Part shown: in pieces, positions 1 to 5,127 of the stretch | How positions within the stretch are numbered: the stretch's first letter is position 1 | How the letters are laid out: every line of letters begins with the position of its first letter | NCBI GenBank assembly: GCA_945981915.1 | Contig: CAMFRJ010000123.1 | Location: forward strand, 1 to 5,127 | Direction: 5' to 3' | Length of the DNA stretch: 5,127 nt | Origin: an uncultured Erysipelotrichaceae bacterium | GTDB lineage: Bacteria > Bacillota_I > Bacilli_A > Erysipelotrichales > Coprobacillaceae | Notes under the pieces: generated by a model | Database searches by the model: none | Seen by the model: the letters and a program-made list of their open reading frames with translations, nothing else | Told to the model about the DNA's origin: nothing | Made by a program: the position numbers and the translations under genes

Positions 1-367
1 CTCCTTGAGGTTTTGTATTAGGTCCTGCCAAGATCAAACGAGAAATCAACGAAGGGTTTTGAGAAGCAATGAGCATACCAATAATTGCTCCATCACTACT
101 TCCCATATATGTGACATCTTTCAATGATAACTGTTGTATGAAATCAATCATATCATCACACATATCTTGATAATGGTATTCATCCACCTTATCACTTTGT
201 CCATGTCCTCTCGAATCTACCAAATATAAAGTATAATGCTTTTTTAAGATTTCAGCAGCATTATCAAAAATACGATGATGTTCTTCATTTCCATGAACAA
301 GAATCAAAGGTTTTCCAGTTCCTATTTTTTCATAATAAAGTCTTATTCCATGAACTTGAATAAACAT
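1..367 (-). CDS. Alpha/beta hydrolase, N-terminal part (runs off left edge)
   Basis: This is the first 122 codons of an alpha/beta-hydrolase-fold protein whose C-terminal half, with the expected catalytic Asp/Glu and His, lies outside the window. Seen directly: an HGN oxyanion-hole motif after a hydrophobic strand (LILVHGN, residues 21-27), the DSRGHGQS strand-loop (51-58) typical of the fold, and a nucleophile elbow GSSDG (89-93) with Ser91 as the presumed nucleophile. There is no signal peptide, so it is probably cytoplasmic. The ATG lies one base after the acyltransferase stop codon, and an AAAGGA ribosome site sits inside the end of that gene, so it is almost certainly the fourth gene of the thyA operon and may be translationally coupled. 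The substrate cannot be read from the sequence; esterases, lipases and haloperoxidase-like enzymes share these motifs. Fold assignment is secure, function is not. Confidence 0.88.
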   Translation of the reverse strand, partial: MFIQVHGIRLYYEKIGTGKPLILVHGNEEHHRIFDNAAEILKKHYTLYLVDSRGHGQSDKVDEYHYQDMCDDMIDFIQQLSLKDVTYMGSSDGAIIGMLIASQNPSLISRLILAGPNTKPQG

Positions 368-368
368 T

Positions 369-1085
369 TTATTTTCCTTTATCTTTAATAAATGTGCTAA
401 TTCTCTTTTGAACCAATTGTGCTAGCTCATTTGTTGATAATTCTTTATACTCTTCATATTCAATTGGTTTTAAATAGTGAATTTGTACTTTGACCTTTTT
501 AATTGTGTTATTATCAAAAACTTTAAAACAATCAATCAATGCAACTGGTACAACAGGACATTTTGATTTAGCGGCAATTTTAAAAGTTCCCCCTTTAAAT
601 TCACCTAATTGATTTCCTTTTTTGGAACGTGTCCCTTCAGGAAAAATACAATAACTATATCCTTCTTTAATTTCCTGTGTGACTTTTTTCACCATTCTTG
701 CACCATCTCTGATGCTTTTTCTATCTAAAGGATAGTATTCTAATGTTTTGGCAACATCTTTGATTAAGATTGTAGAAGCTAATTCTTTCTTTAAAACAAA
801 TTTTAAAGTTTTATCATGAGTTGCAAATAAAGCAACAATATCAAACATTCCTTGATGATTAGGTGTTATCAAATAACTTTGATCTTGTGGTAAATTTTCC
901 AAACCTGAACATTCTAACTCTACTCTTGCTTTTTTAATAATAATTTGTGCGATTTGATGACAAAAATGATATCCTTCATCAATTGTAGGATAAACCTTTC
1001 TATTTGCATAAGATTTTAATTTATAAAACCACCAGTATGGTAATTGAAAAATCACTCTTAAAACAACTAATGCTATACGTTTCAT
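369..1085 (-). CDS. plsC: 1-acyl-sn-glycerol-3-phosphate acyltransferase (PlsC family)
   Basis: A 238-residue lysophospholipid acyltransferase, expected to transfer an acyl group to lysophosphatidic acid to give phosphatidic acid at the inner face of the membrane. The family blocks are present in order: NHQGMFD (76-82), the catalytic HX4D motif with His77 and Asp82; KKEL (99-102) followed by LDR (120-122); FPEGTRS (148-154), which binds the glycerol phosphate; and CPVVPVAL (176-183). The usual Ser of NHxS is Gly here, which is tolerated in the family. Residues 1-22 are hydrophobic with basic and aromatic residues and probably anchor the protein to the membrane. Length is normal. The ATG follows the folA stop by 3 bases, and an AAAGGG ribosome site with a 7-base spacer lies inside the end of folA. 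A paralogue using another lysophospholipid cannot be excluded. Confidence 0.92.
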   Translation of the reverse strand: MKRIALVVLRVIFQLPYWWFYKLKSYANRKVYPTIDEGYHFCHQIAQIIIKKARVELECSGLENLPQDQSYLITPNHQGMFDIVALFATHDKTLKFVLKKELASTILIKDVAKTLEYYPLDRKSIRDGARMVKKVTQEIKEGYSYCIFPEGTRSKKGNQLGEFKGGTFKIAAKSKCPVVPVALIDCFKVFDNNTIKKVKVQIHYLKPIEYEEYKELSTNELAQLVQKRISTFIKDKGK

Positions 1086-1088
1086 CTT

Positions 1089-1559
1089 TTATCCCTTTCG
1101 ATAGACCTGTAAAGTAAATGTCTGAAAAGGTTTTTCTTCTACTAATTGAAATCCATATTCGCTAAAATCAGGAAAATATGTTTCTCCCGTATGTGTCCCA
1201 GGTATTCTAGAAATTAAAAGTTGATCAACTAATGGTAAAGATTGTTGATAGATTGATGCTCCTCCAGAAATATACAGATCTTCTCCTTTTTCTCTATATT
1301 CTTGAATAACTTCTTTAAGATCATATCTGACTTCTACTCGCTCATCTTCAAACTTATCAAAAGAAACAACAATTGTTTTTCTATTTGGTAATGGTCTACC
1401 AATAGCCTGATATGTGGTCAATCCCATTAAAATGGTTTTTCCTACAGTCGTTTCTTTAAAATGTTTCGAATCTTCTGGAACATTCCATGGCATTCCATTA
1501 GCAGAATCCTTTTTCCCTATCAATAAATTATCATCAGTTGCTACAATAATACTTATCAT
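1089..1559 (-). CDS. folA: Dihydrofolate reductase
   Basis: A 156-residue enzyme that reduces dihydrofolate to tetrahydrofolate with NADPH, refilling the pool oxidised by ThyA immediately upstream; it is the usual trimethoprim target. Family motifs: GMPWNVPED (22-30) with Asp30 matching the catalytic Asp27 of E. coli, Phe34 (Phe31), IGRPLPNR (53-60) with Arg60 matching the folate-carboxylate Arg57, the cofactor SGG (98-100), Tyr104 (Tyr100) and TYFPDF (127-132). Two oddities: the loop before MPW carries about three extra residues (KKDSANG), and the position matching Arg44, which binds the NADPH 2'-phosphate in E. coli, is Leu47, with Phe67 at the Ser64 position. The start ATG overlaps the thyA stop by one base (TAATG), with an AGGTGAG ribosome site inside thyA, so coupled translation is likely. 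The symbol dfrA is also used for this gene. Confidence 0.96.
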   Translation of the reverse strand: MISIIVATDDNLLIGKKDSANGMPWNVPEDSKHFKETTVGKTILMGLTTYQAIGRPLPNRKTIVVSFDKFEDERVEVRYDLKEVIQEYREKGEDLYISGGASIYQQSLPLVDQLLISRIPGTHTGETYFPDFSEYGFQLVEEKPFQTFTLQVYRKG

Positions 1560-2446
1560 TATACACTCACCTTCCCTACAAGTTTTCCATGAGATTGATA
1601 GTTTTCTATCTTTATATCATCAATTGTAAAATCAAAAATAGATTTCACATGAGGATTTAATATCAATTGGCATTTTGGAAGTGGCTGTCTTGAAATTTGT
1701 TCTTTCACAACATCAAAATGATCCTTATAAATATGTGCATCACCTATTGTATGAATAAATTCTTTTGCCTGATAACCACAAACCTGTGCTAACATAGCTG
1801 TAAATAAAGCATATGAAGCAATATTAAAAGGAACTCCTAAGAAAGTATCCGCACTTCTTTGATATAATTGGCAGCTCAAATATTTTTTATCGTTGCTGAC
1901 ATAAAACTGTAAGAAGGCATGACATGGTGGTAAAGCCATTTCATCCACTTCTGCAGGATTCCAAGCACAAATAATATGTCTTCTTGAAAAAGGATTGTTT
2001 GTAAGTGAGTCTACTAATTTTGAAACCTGATCAATACCTTGATTATTGAAATTACGCCATTGTCTTCCATAAACAGGTCCTAATTCACCATATTTCATCA
2101 CAAAAGGATCATCAGCTGGTAACTCTTTGATCTTTGCAACAAACTCTTCTAATGTTTCTCCTTGATAATCAGCAGATTTCTTAAAGATCTCATATGGCCA
2201 TTCATTCCATATTTTCACATTTCTATCAACCAAATATTTAATATTCGTATCACCTTTGATAAACCAAAGCAATTCTTCAGCAATTGGTCTTAAAAACATC
2301 TTTTTTGTTGTCAATAATGGAAAGCCATCACTCAAATCATATCTTGTCTGGTAACCAAAAACACTTCTTGTTCCTGTTCCTGTACGATCATCACGATCTT
2401 GTCCATTTTCTAATATATATTGACACATATCTAAATATTGTTTCAT
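1559..2446 (-). CDS. thyA: Thymidylate synthase
   Basis: A 295-residue enzyme that methylates dUMP to dTMP using 5,10-methylene-tetrahydrofolate and releases dihydrofolate for FolA. Numbered from the ATG at 2446: DDRTGTGT with phosphate-binding Arg21, SRRH with Arg155/156, catalytic Cys175 in [13 protein letters not shown] (196-200) with Asp200, and Asn208 in VPFNIASY. About 31 residues (roughly 86-117) are inserted relative to the E. coli enzyme, at the place where the Lactobacillus casei type also has an insert. Start choice: the frame can be opened at a GTG (2455), but that codon overlaps the AAGGAG ribosome site (2460-2455), whereas the ATG at 2446 sits 8 bases from it. First gene of the thyA-folA-plsC-hydrolase operon, with its own promoter just upstream. 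The leader is too short to hold a riboswitch. Confidence 0.97.
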   Translation of the reverse strand: MKQYLDMCQYILENGQDRDDRTGTGTRSVFGYQTRYDLSDGFPLLTTKKMFLRPIAEELLWFIKGDTNIKYLVDRNVKIWNEWPYEIFKKSADYQGETLEEFVAKIKELPADDPFVMKYGELGPVYGRQWRNFNNQGIDQVSKLVDSLTNNPFSRRHIICAWNPAEVDEMALPPCHAFLQFYVSNDKKYLSCQLYQRSADTFLGVPFNIASYALFTAMLAQVCGYQAKEFIHTIGDAHIYKDHFDVVKEQISRQPLPKCQLILNPHVKSIFDFTIDDIKIENYQSHGKLVGKVSV

Positions 2447-2454
2447 TTTTTTCA

Positions 2455-2460
2455 CTCCTT
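2455..2460 (-). promoter_or_regulatory. thyA ribosome binding site that decides the start
   Basis: The minus strand reads AAGGAG here, 8 bases before the ATG at 2446. It overlaps the in-frame GTG at 2455, so the GTG cannot be used efficiently with this site and the shorter protein is preferred. Confidence 0.8.
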
Positions 2461-2467
2461 AGCTTTT

Positions 2468-2496
2468 ATTATATAAAAAAGTTGACCAAATGTCAT
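2468..2496 (-). promoter_or_regulatory. Predicted sigma-A-type promoter of the thyA operon
   Basis: On the minus strand, ATGACA (2496-2491, 5 of 6 matches to TTGACA) is separated by 17 bases from a perfect TATAAT (2473-2468). Transcription should start near 2461, giving a leader of about 15 bases that begins right at the ribosome site. It lies downstream of the terminator at 2550-2531, so thyA to the hydrolase form an independent unit. Prediction from consensus matches only. Confidence 0.75.
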
Positions 2497-2521
2497 TATA
2501 ATTAAACAAGTAAAAGTGATG

Positions 2522-2550
2522 ATAAAAAATAAAACGCTTAAAAGCGTTTT
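2522..2550 (-). terminator. Rho-independent terminator of the TIM-barrel/dehydrogenase unit
   Basis: A near-perfect inverted repeat (2531-2550; arms AAAACGCTT and AAGCGTTTT with a very short T-rich centre) is followed on the minus strand by a T-rich run (TTTTATTTTTTAT). The stem starts inside the dehydrogenase stop codon. The arms are symmetric with A/T flanks, so it could also stop plus-strand transcription, but no plus-strand gene needs it here. Confidence 0.85.
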
Positions 2551-3310
2551 ATTCATGATACATTTTCTTTTTCTGTTGATGAGCAACAAAGACAACACAT
2601 AAAGCAGCAGGAACAAATTTTGCTGCAGTTGTTGCTGTTTTCATCAACAAACTAGGAACAATTGTCACTTTTCCTTTATTCATCATTTTGAGTGTATAAG
2701 AAACACAATATTGGGGAGTAATTCCTTTTAATGCAAATTCTACTTGAGCAACTTCATTAAATTCAGTATGCACAGGTCCAGGACATAAACATCCAACATA
2801 AACATGGCTCTTCTTTTCTTTTAACTCCCTAGCCACACCACGTGTTAAACTTGTCACATAGGACTTTGTGGCATAATAGGTCGCCATATATGGACCTCCT
2901 GGCATCAAACCTGCACTAGAAGCCACATTTAAAATTCGTCCATGATCTTTCTTAACCATTTTTTGTAAAAAGAGTTTCATTAAAATGTGTAATGCTTTGA
3001 TATTTAATTGTATCATTTGTTTTTCTTTTTCTAAATCTGTTTCAACAAACTCACCACAATCACCAAAACCAGCATTATTGATAAACAAATCAATATCTTT
3101 ATCTTTGACAAAATCAAACAATTGATAACATTGTTCTTCTTTAGATAAATCAGCCACAAAGACATAAGCATGTTTTAATTCATCTTTGAGTTTTAATAAA
3201 CGTTCTTTTCTTCTTGCAACAAGTAATAATTCATATCCCTGTTGATCTAATTGTCTTGCAAATTCTTGTCCAATACCAGAACTTGCTCCCGTTATAATCG
3301 CATATTTCAT
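2549..3310 (-). CDS. Short-chain dehydrogenase/reductase (SDR), classical type
   Basis: A 253-residue NAD(P)-dependent oxidoreductase. From the ATG at 3310: TGASSGIG (7-14) for cofactor binding, VARR (31-34) after the second strand, where Arg33/34 suggest a preference for NADP(H), the acidic ADL (53-55), NNAG (78-81), catalytic Asn103, Ser132, Tyr145 and Lys149 (YYATK), and CPGP (176-179). The C-terminal end (about 226-244) is hydrophobic, with AALCVVFVAH, before a basic tail, and could touch the membrane or form a substrate lid. Start choice: an ATG at 3316 lies one base from the GAGGA ribosome site, while the ATG at 3310 is 7 bases away and gives the normal MKYAIITGASSGIG opening. It lies 12 bases after the TIM-barrel gene, with no terminator or promoter between, so they are co-transcribed. 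The substrate is unknown; the protein resembles the general DltE/YdfG-like group. Confidence 0.93.
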   Translation of the reverse strand: MKYAIITGASSGIGQEFARQLDQQGYELLLVARRKERLLKLKDELKHAYVFVADLSKEEQCYQLFDFVKDKDIDLFINNAGFGDCGEFVETDLEKEKQMIQLNIKALHILMKLFLQKMVKKDHGRILNVASSAGLMPGGPYMATYYATKSYVTSLTRGVARELKEKKSHVYVGCLCPGPVHTEFNEVAQVEFALKGITPQYCVSYTLKMMNKGKVTIVPSLLMKTATTAAKFVPAALCVVFVAHQQKKKMYHE

Positions 3311-3322
3311 GATCATATCCTC

Positions 3323-3994
3323 TTATTTCTTACATCTTTGTCGATAATCTTCCATCAATTCTTTAAAAATTTCTCCATTGCTTGGTGGTGTAAAAGTGAC
3401 TGCATTAGCTCCAGCATGAATGACTTGAGCAACTGTTTCTTCAGTTGGTCCACCTGTAGCAATGATTGGAAAATCTTTATCGATTTCTCTTATTTTTTTC
3501 ACGATATCTACTGTATTTTTTCCACCCGATACATTAATAATATCCGCATTTGTTTCATACATACGCTCTTTAAGATTTTCATCTAAAGAAACGACTGTTA
3601 AAACAACAGGAATATCAATTTTTTCCACCAACTCTCTCACAAATTCTGTTTTCGTTGGTGCATTTAAGACAATAGCAGTCGCTCCATGTAATTCGGCATC
3701 CAAAGCAATAGATTCTACTCTATCACCATATGTCGTTCCACCACCGACTCCAACAAAGACAGGTCTTTGTGCTACCGAAATAATAGCACTTGCGATTTGT
3801 AAGGTAGGTGTAAAAGGATAAACAGCAATGACTGCATCACCATTACAGTTGGCAATCACAGCGACATCAGTAGAAAAAATCAATGATTTTATTCTTTTTC
3901 CATTAATAATAATTCCTGAAGCTTCTCGATAAACTTCAGGAACAAATATTGTATGTTTTCTTAATTTCGTATCAATACGAGGTGCATTCTTCAT
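3323..3994 (-). CDS. Conserved TIM-barrel protein of unknown function (often labelled 'hydrolase')
   Basis: A 223-residue soluble protein with alternating beta strands and helices like a phosphate-binding TIM barrel. Clear landmarks: TDVAVIANCNGDAV (42-55), VYPFTP (58-63), a glycine-rich loop VGVGGGTTYGDR (81-92), IVLNAP (108-113), INVSGG (153-158), IIATGGPTEETV (177-188) and AGANAVTFTPPS (194-205). The SGG, TGG and AGAN loops lie where ThiE-, TrpF- and ribulose-phosphate-epimerase-like barrels hold a substrate phosphate. From memory, close relatives in lactobacilli and other Firmicutes carry only the label 'hydrolase'; I know of no proven reaction. Start choice: the ATG at 4000 is one base from AGGAGG (4007-4002), whereas the ATG at 3994 has a 7-base spacer. 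It has its own promoter and is followed by the dehydrogenase in the same transcript. Gene certain, function unknown. Confidence 0.9.
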   Translation of the reverse strand: MKNAPRIDTKLRKHTIFVPEVYREASGIIINGKRIKSLIFSTDVAVIANCNGDAVIAVYPFTPTLQIASAIISVAQRPVFVGVGGGTTYGDRVESIALDAELHGATAIVLNAPTKTEFVRELVEKIDIPVVLTVVSLDENLKERMYETNADIINVSGGKNTVDIVKKIREIDKDFPIIATGGPTEETVAQVIHAGANAVTFTPPSNGEIFKELMEDYRQRCKK

Positions 3995-4001
3995 ATTCAT
4001 T

Positions 4002-4007
4002 CCTCCT
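4002..4007 (-). promoter_or_regulatory. Ribosome binding site of the TIM-barrel gene, decides the start
   Basis: A perfect AGGAGG on the minus strand. It stands 7 bases from the ATG at 3994 and only one base from the in-frame ATG at 4000, so the downstream start is favoured. It begins 6 bases after the predicted -10 box, so it would be at the very 5' end of the mRNA. Confidence 0.8.
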
Positions 4008-4013
4008 GGATGT

Positions 4014-4041
4014 ATTATAGTGAATCAATATGTCCTGTAAA
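4014..4041 (-). promoter_or_regulatory. Predicted promoter of the TIM-barrel/dehydrogenase unit
   Basis: On the minus strand, TTTACA (4041-4036, 5 of 6 matches) is followed after 16 bases by a perfect TATAAT (4019-4014). It fills the 53-base gap after the kinase gene. No terminator hairpin is visible in that gap, so kinase transcripts may also read through into this unit. Confidence 0.72.
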
Positions 4042-4047
4042 TGAACC

Positions 4048-4935
4048 TCATGAATGTCTTTGCATATAATGATAAACTGCACCAATCATATTGGCATCAT
4101 TTCCAAATTCACAAACTTTGATATTTGGTCTTACCTTTGCATGAGTCAATTGACCAAAGATAATATCTAATTGTTCATTGACCTTATCTAATAATTCTGG
4201 TCTTATTGAAACTGCTCCACCGATAACAATCATGCTTGGATCATAAGCATATTGTAAGTTATAAATACCCATTGCTAGTGTATGATAAAAACTATCAACA
4301 TATTTCTTATAAACACTATTATTATCTGCTTGATCAAAAATATCTTTTCCATCTAAACTATGATAATCAACACCTAATTCCTTTGCCACTCTTTTCACAA
4401 CAGCAACAGTTGAACCATCATCTGACCAAGTATAATAACGTTGTTTTGTTTCATCATAACGCATGATCATATATCCAAATTCACCACCATGTAAATGATC
4501 ACCATGGTGAACATGTCTATCTTTGATCACTGCACCACCAATGCCAGTTCCACTGACAATAAAACAACAATCTTGTTCATTTTTAGCAGCACCTTTCCAA
4601 ACCTCTGCTAAAGCCGCACAGTTGGCATCATTTTCAAATTCTACAGGTTTTCCAACAAGTTCACTTAAATCCTTTTTGATATTAGGTCCATGAATATAAT
4701 CTAAAGCACTTGAACCATAAATAACACCACCATCACTATCTACTGCACCAGGCATAGATAAAGCCAATCCTTCAACATCCTGATGTTCATCAAATACTTT
4801 TTTCATTTCTTGATACATCTTATCCAATGTATCTGGTGTCATAAATTTTGAACTTTGACTTACATTTCCTTCACTATCAACAACTGCATATTTCACAGAA
4901 GTTCCACCTACATCAAAAGCTAAATATTTCTTCAT
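4048..4935 (-). CDS. ROK-family sugar kinase, BglK-like (zinc motif absent)
   Basis: A 295-residue cytoplasmic kinase of the ASKHA fold that should phosphorylate a sugar or glucoside with ATP. Seen: the phosphate loop DVGGTSVK (8-15), MPGAVD (61-66), ENDANCAALAE (101-111) with catalytic Asp103, SGTGIGG (128-134), VIGGAV (237-242) and the C-terminal GNDANMIGAVYHY (278-290). The ROK zinc motif (GH...CxCGxxGCxE) is missing: the His position reads GEFGYM (151-156) and no Cys cluster follows. The GEFGYM and GNDA.xIGAVYH blocks are as I recall them in Klebsiella beta-glucoside kinase BglK (EC 2.7.1.85), so phospho-beta-glucoside formation is the best guess; N-acetylmannosamine or glucose kinase activity is possible. 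No transporter or glycosidase lies beside it. Residues 141-149 hold five histidines. The start ATG has AAGGAGG 7 bases upstream. Confidence 0.92.
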   Translation of the reverse strand: MKKYLAFDVGGTSVKYAVVDSEGNVSQSSKFMTPDTLDKMYQEMKKVFDEHQDVEGLALSMPGAVDSDGGVIYGSSALDYIHGPNIKKDLSELVGKPVEFENDANCAALAEVWKGAAKNEQDCCFIVSGTGIGGAVIKDRHVHHGDHLHGGEFGYMIMRYDETKQRYYTWSDDGSTVAVVKRVAKELGVDYHSLDGKDIFDQADNNSVYKKYVDSFYHTLAMGIYNLQYAYDPSMIVIGGAVSIRPELLDKVNEQLDIIFGQLTHAKVRPNIKVCEFGNDANMIGAVYHYMQRHS

Positions 4936-4955
4936 AAAACGTCCTCCTTATATCT

Positions 4956-4984
4956 ATTATAAATAAAAAAGCTTCATCAGTCTA
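4956..4984 (-). promoter_or_regulatory. Predicted promoter of the ROK kinase, overlapping a terminator
   Basis: On the minus strand a perfect TATAAT (4961-4956) lies 17 bases after TAGACT (4984-4979, 4 of 6 matches to TTGACA). The -35 falls in the loop of the upstream gene's terminator hairpin and the -10 in its T-rich tail. Transcription would start near 4949, at the ribosome site. The -35 is weak, so confidence is moderate. Confidence 0.58.
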
Positions 4985-4990
4985 TGAAGC
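4957..4990 (-). terminator. Rho-independent terminator after the right-edge gene
   Basis: The stem GCTTCAT/ATGAAGC (4990-4984 with 4977-4971) encloses a 6-base loop and is followed on the minus strand by TTTTTTATTTATAA. It lies about 40 bases after the stop codon of the right-edge reading frame. A second AGCTTTTT copy at 4997-5004 lets the plus strand fold into a longer hairpin with its own T-run, so it may work in both directions. Confidence 0.83.
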
Positions 4991-5031
4991 ATTAGTAGCT
5001 TTTTAATAAATGAAATCATAAAAAATTGAGA

Positions 5032-5127
5032 TTATTTATAATGTCCAGTTAACGCCATTAATAAACACCAGATTGCTCTTATTGGCATCACAACTATCCA
5101 ACAAAACATTTTAAACAAAGTAAACAC
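5032..5127 (-). CDS. C-terminal end of a small hydrophobic (membrane) protein, partial
   Basis: An open frame enters from the right edge and ends at TAA (5034-5032), giving 31 residues. They are strongly hydrophobic and rich in aromatics (FTLFKMFCWIVVMPIR, then AIWCLLMALTGHYK), which suggests a membrane helix broken by Pro-Ile-Arg and a short polar tail. Neither the GTG at 5127 nor the ATG at 5109 has a visible ribosome site, so the start probably lies beyond the window. A terminator follows about 40 bases downstream, as expected for the end of a real transcript. I do not recognise the family. It could be a whole small membrane protein of 40-60 residues or the tail of a larger one. Confidence 0.55.
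   Translation of the reverse strand: MFTLFKMFCWIVVMPIRAIWCLLMALTGHYK

Noticed and set aside
2482..2502. Plus-strand TTGACC...TATAAT as a divergent promoter
   Set aside because: The two boxes are only 9 bases apart, far from the needed 16-18, and no plus-strand gene follows.
2447..2548. Possible tetrahydrofolate riboswitch or attenuator upstream of thyA
   Set aside because: The gap is only about 100 bases and holds the previous gene's terminator and a promoter; the predicted leader is about 15 bases, too short for an aptamer.
3251..3586. 111-codon plus-strand frame spanning the dehydrogenase/TIM-barrel junction
   Set aside because: Antisense to two real coding genes, rich in Ser, Cys and Phe as expected from reversed AT-rich codons, without a plausible start region.
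3462..3821. 119-codon plus-strand frame opposite the TIM-barrel gene
   Set aside because: It lies wholly antisense to a gene with clear conserved motifs, has no convincing ribosome site, and its protein shows no recognisable motif. It is a shadow of the real gene.
4236..4466. 76-codon plus-strand frame rich in His and Tyr inside the kinase gene
   Set aside because: The composition reflects reversed ATA/ATG/TTA codons; no ribosome site and no family resemblance.
4499..4510. Perfect 12-base palindrome (TCACCATGGTGA), possible operator
   Set aside because: It sits deep inside the kinase coding region and follows from the CAC CAT GGT GAT codons of the histidine-rich loop; no second copy is visible near a promoter.

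Overview
All genes read on the minus strand, in tightly packed AT-rich DNA (about one-third G+C by eye). The AGGAGG-type ribosome sites, the linked thyA-folA pair with a Lactobacillus-like insert in ThyA, and the protein styles suggest a low-GC Gram-positive gut bacterium, perhaps of the Erysipelotrichia/Coprobacillus type. The taxon is an inference; no rRNA or other marker is present.

In the direction of transcription (right to left), the window opens with the last 31 codons of a hydrophobic protein (5127-5032) and a rho-independent terminator (about 4990-4957). A ROK-family sugar kinase follows (4935-4048), resembling beta-glucoside kinases of the BglK type and lacking the usual ROK zinc motif. 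A new promoter (4041-4014) then drives a two-gene unit: a conserved TIM-barrel protein of unknown function (3994-3323) and a short-chain dehydrogenase (3310-2549), closed by a terminator hairpin that begins inside the stop codon (2550-2531). Another promoter (2496-2468) drives a compact four-gene operon: thymidylate synthase thyA (2446-1559), dihydrofolate reductase folA (1559-1089), a PlsC-like lysophosphatidate acyltransferase (1085-369) and an alpha/beta hydrolase (367 to beyond the left edge).

ThyA makes dTMP and oxidises methylene-tetrahydrofolate to dihydrofolate, and FolA recycles the dihydrofolate. Their 1-base overlap (TAATG) suggests coupled translation. The acyltransferase and hydrolase are 1-3 bases from their upstream neighbours and so share the transcript, although no metabolic link to folate is evident.

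The three predicted promoters share one layout: a perfect TATAAT, then the Shine-Dalgarno sequence 6-7 bases later, then ATG 19-21 bases after the -10. The predicted mRNAs therefore start almost at the ribosome site. For three genes (thyA, the dehydrogenase, the TIM-barrel gene) the longest reading frame starts on top of the ribosome site, and an ATG 6-9 bases downstream is the better start.

I see no mobile element, CRISPR array, tRNA, rRNA or riboswitch, and no clear evidence of a new multi-gene system. The best leads are the TIM-barrel/dehydrogenase pair, changed cofactor-site residues in FolA, the histidine cluster in the ROK kinase and the short-leader promoters.
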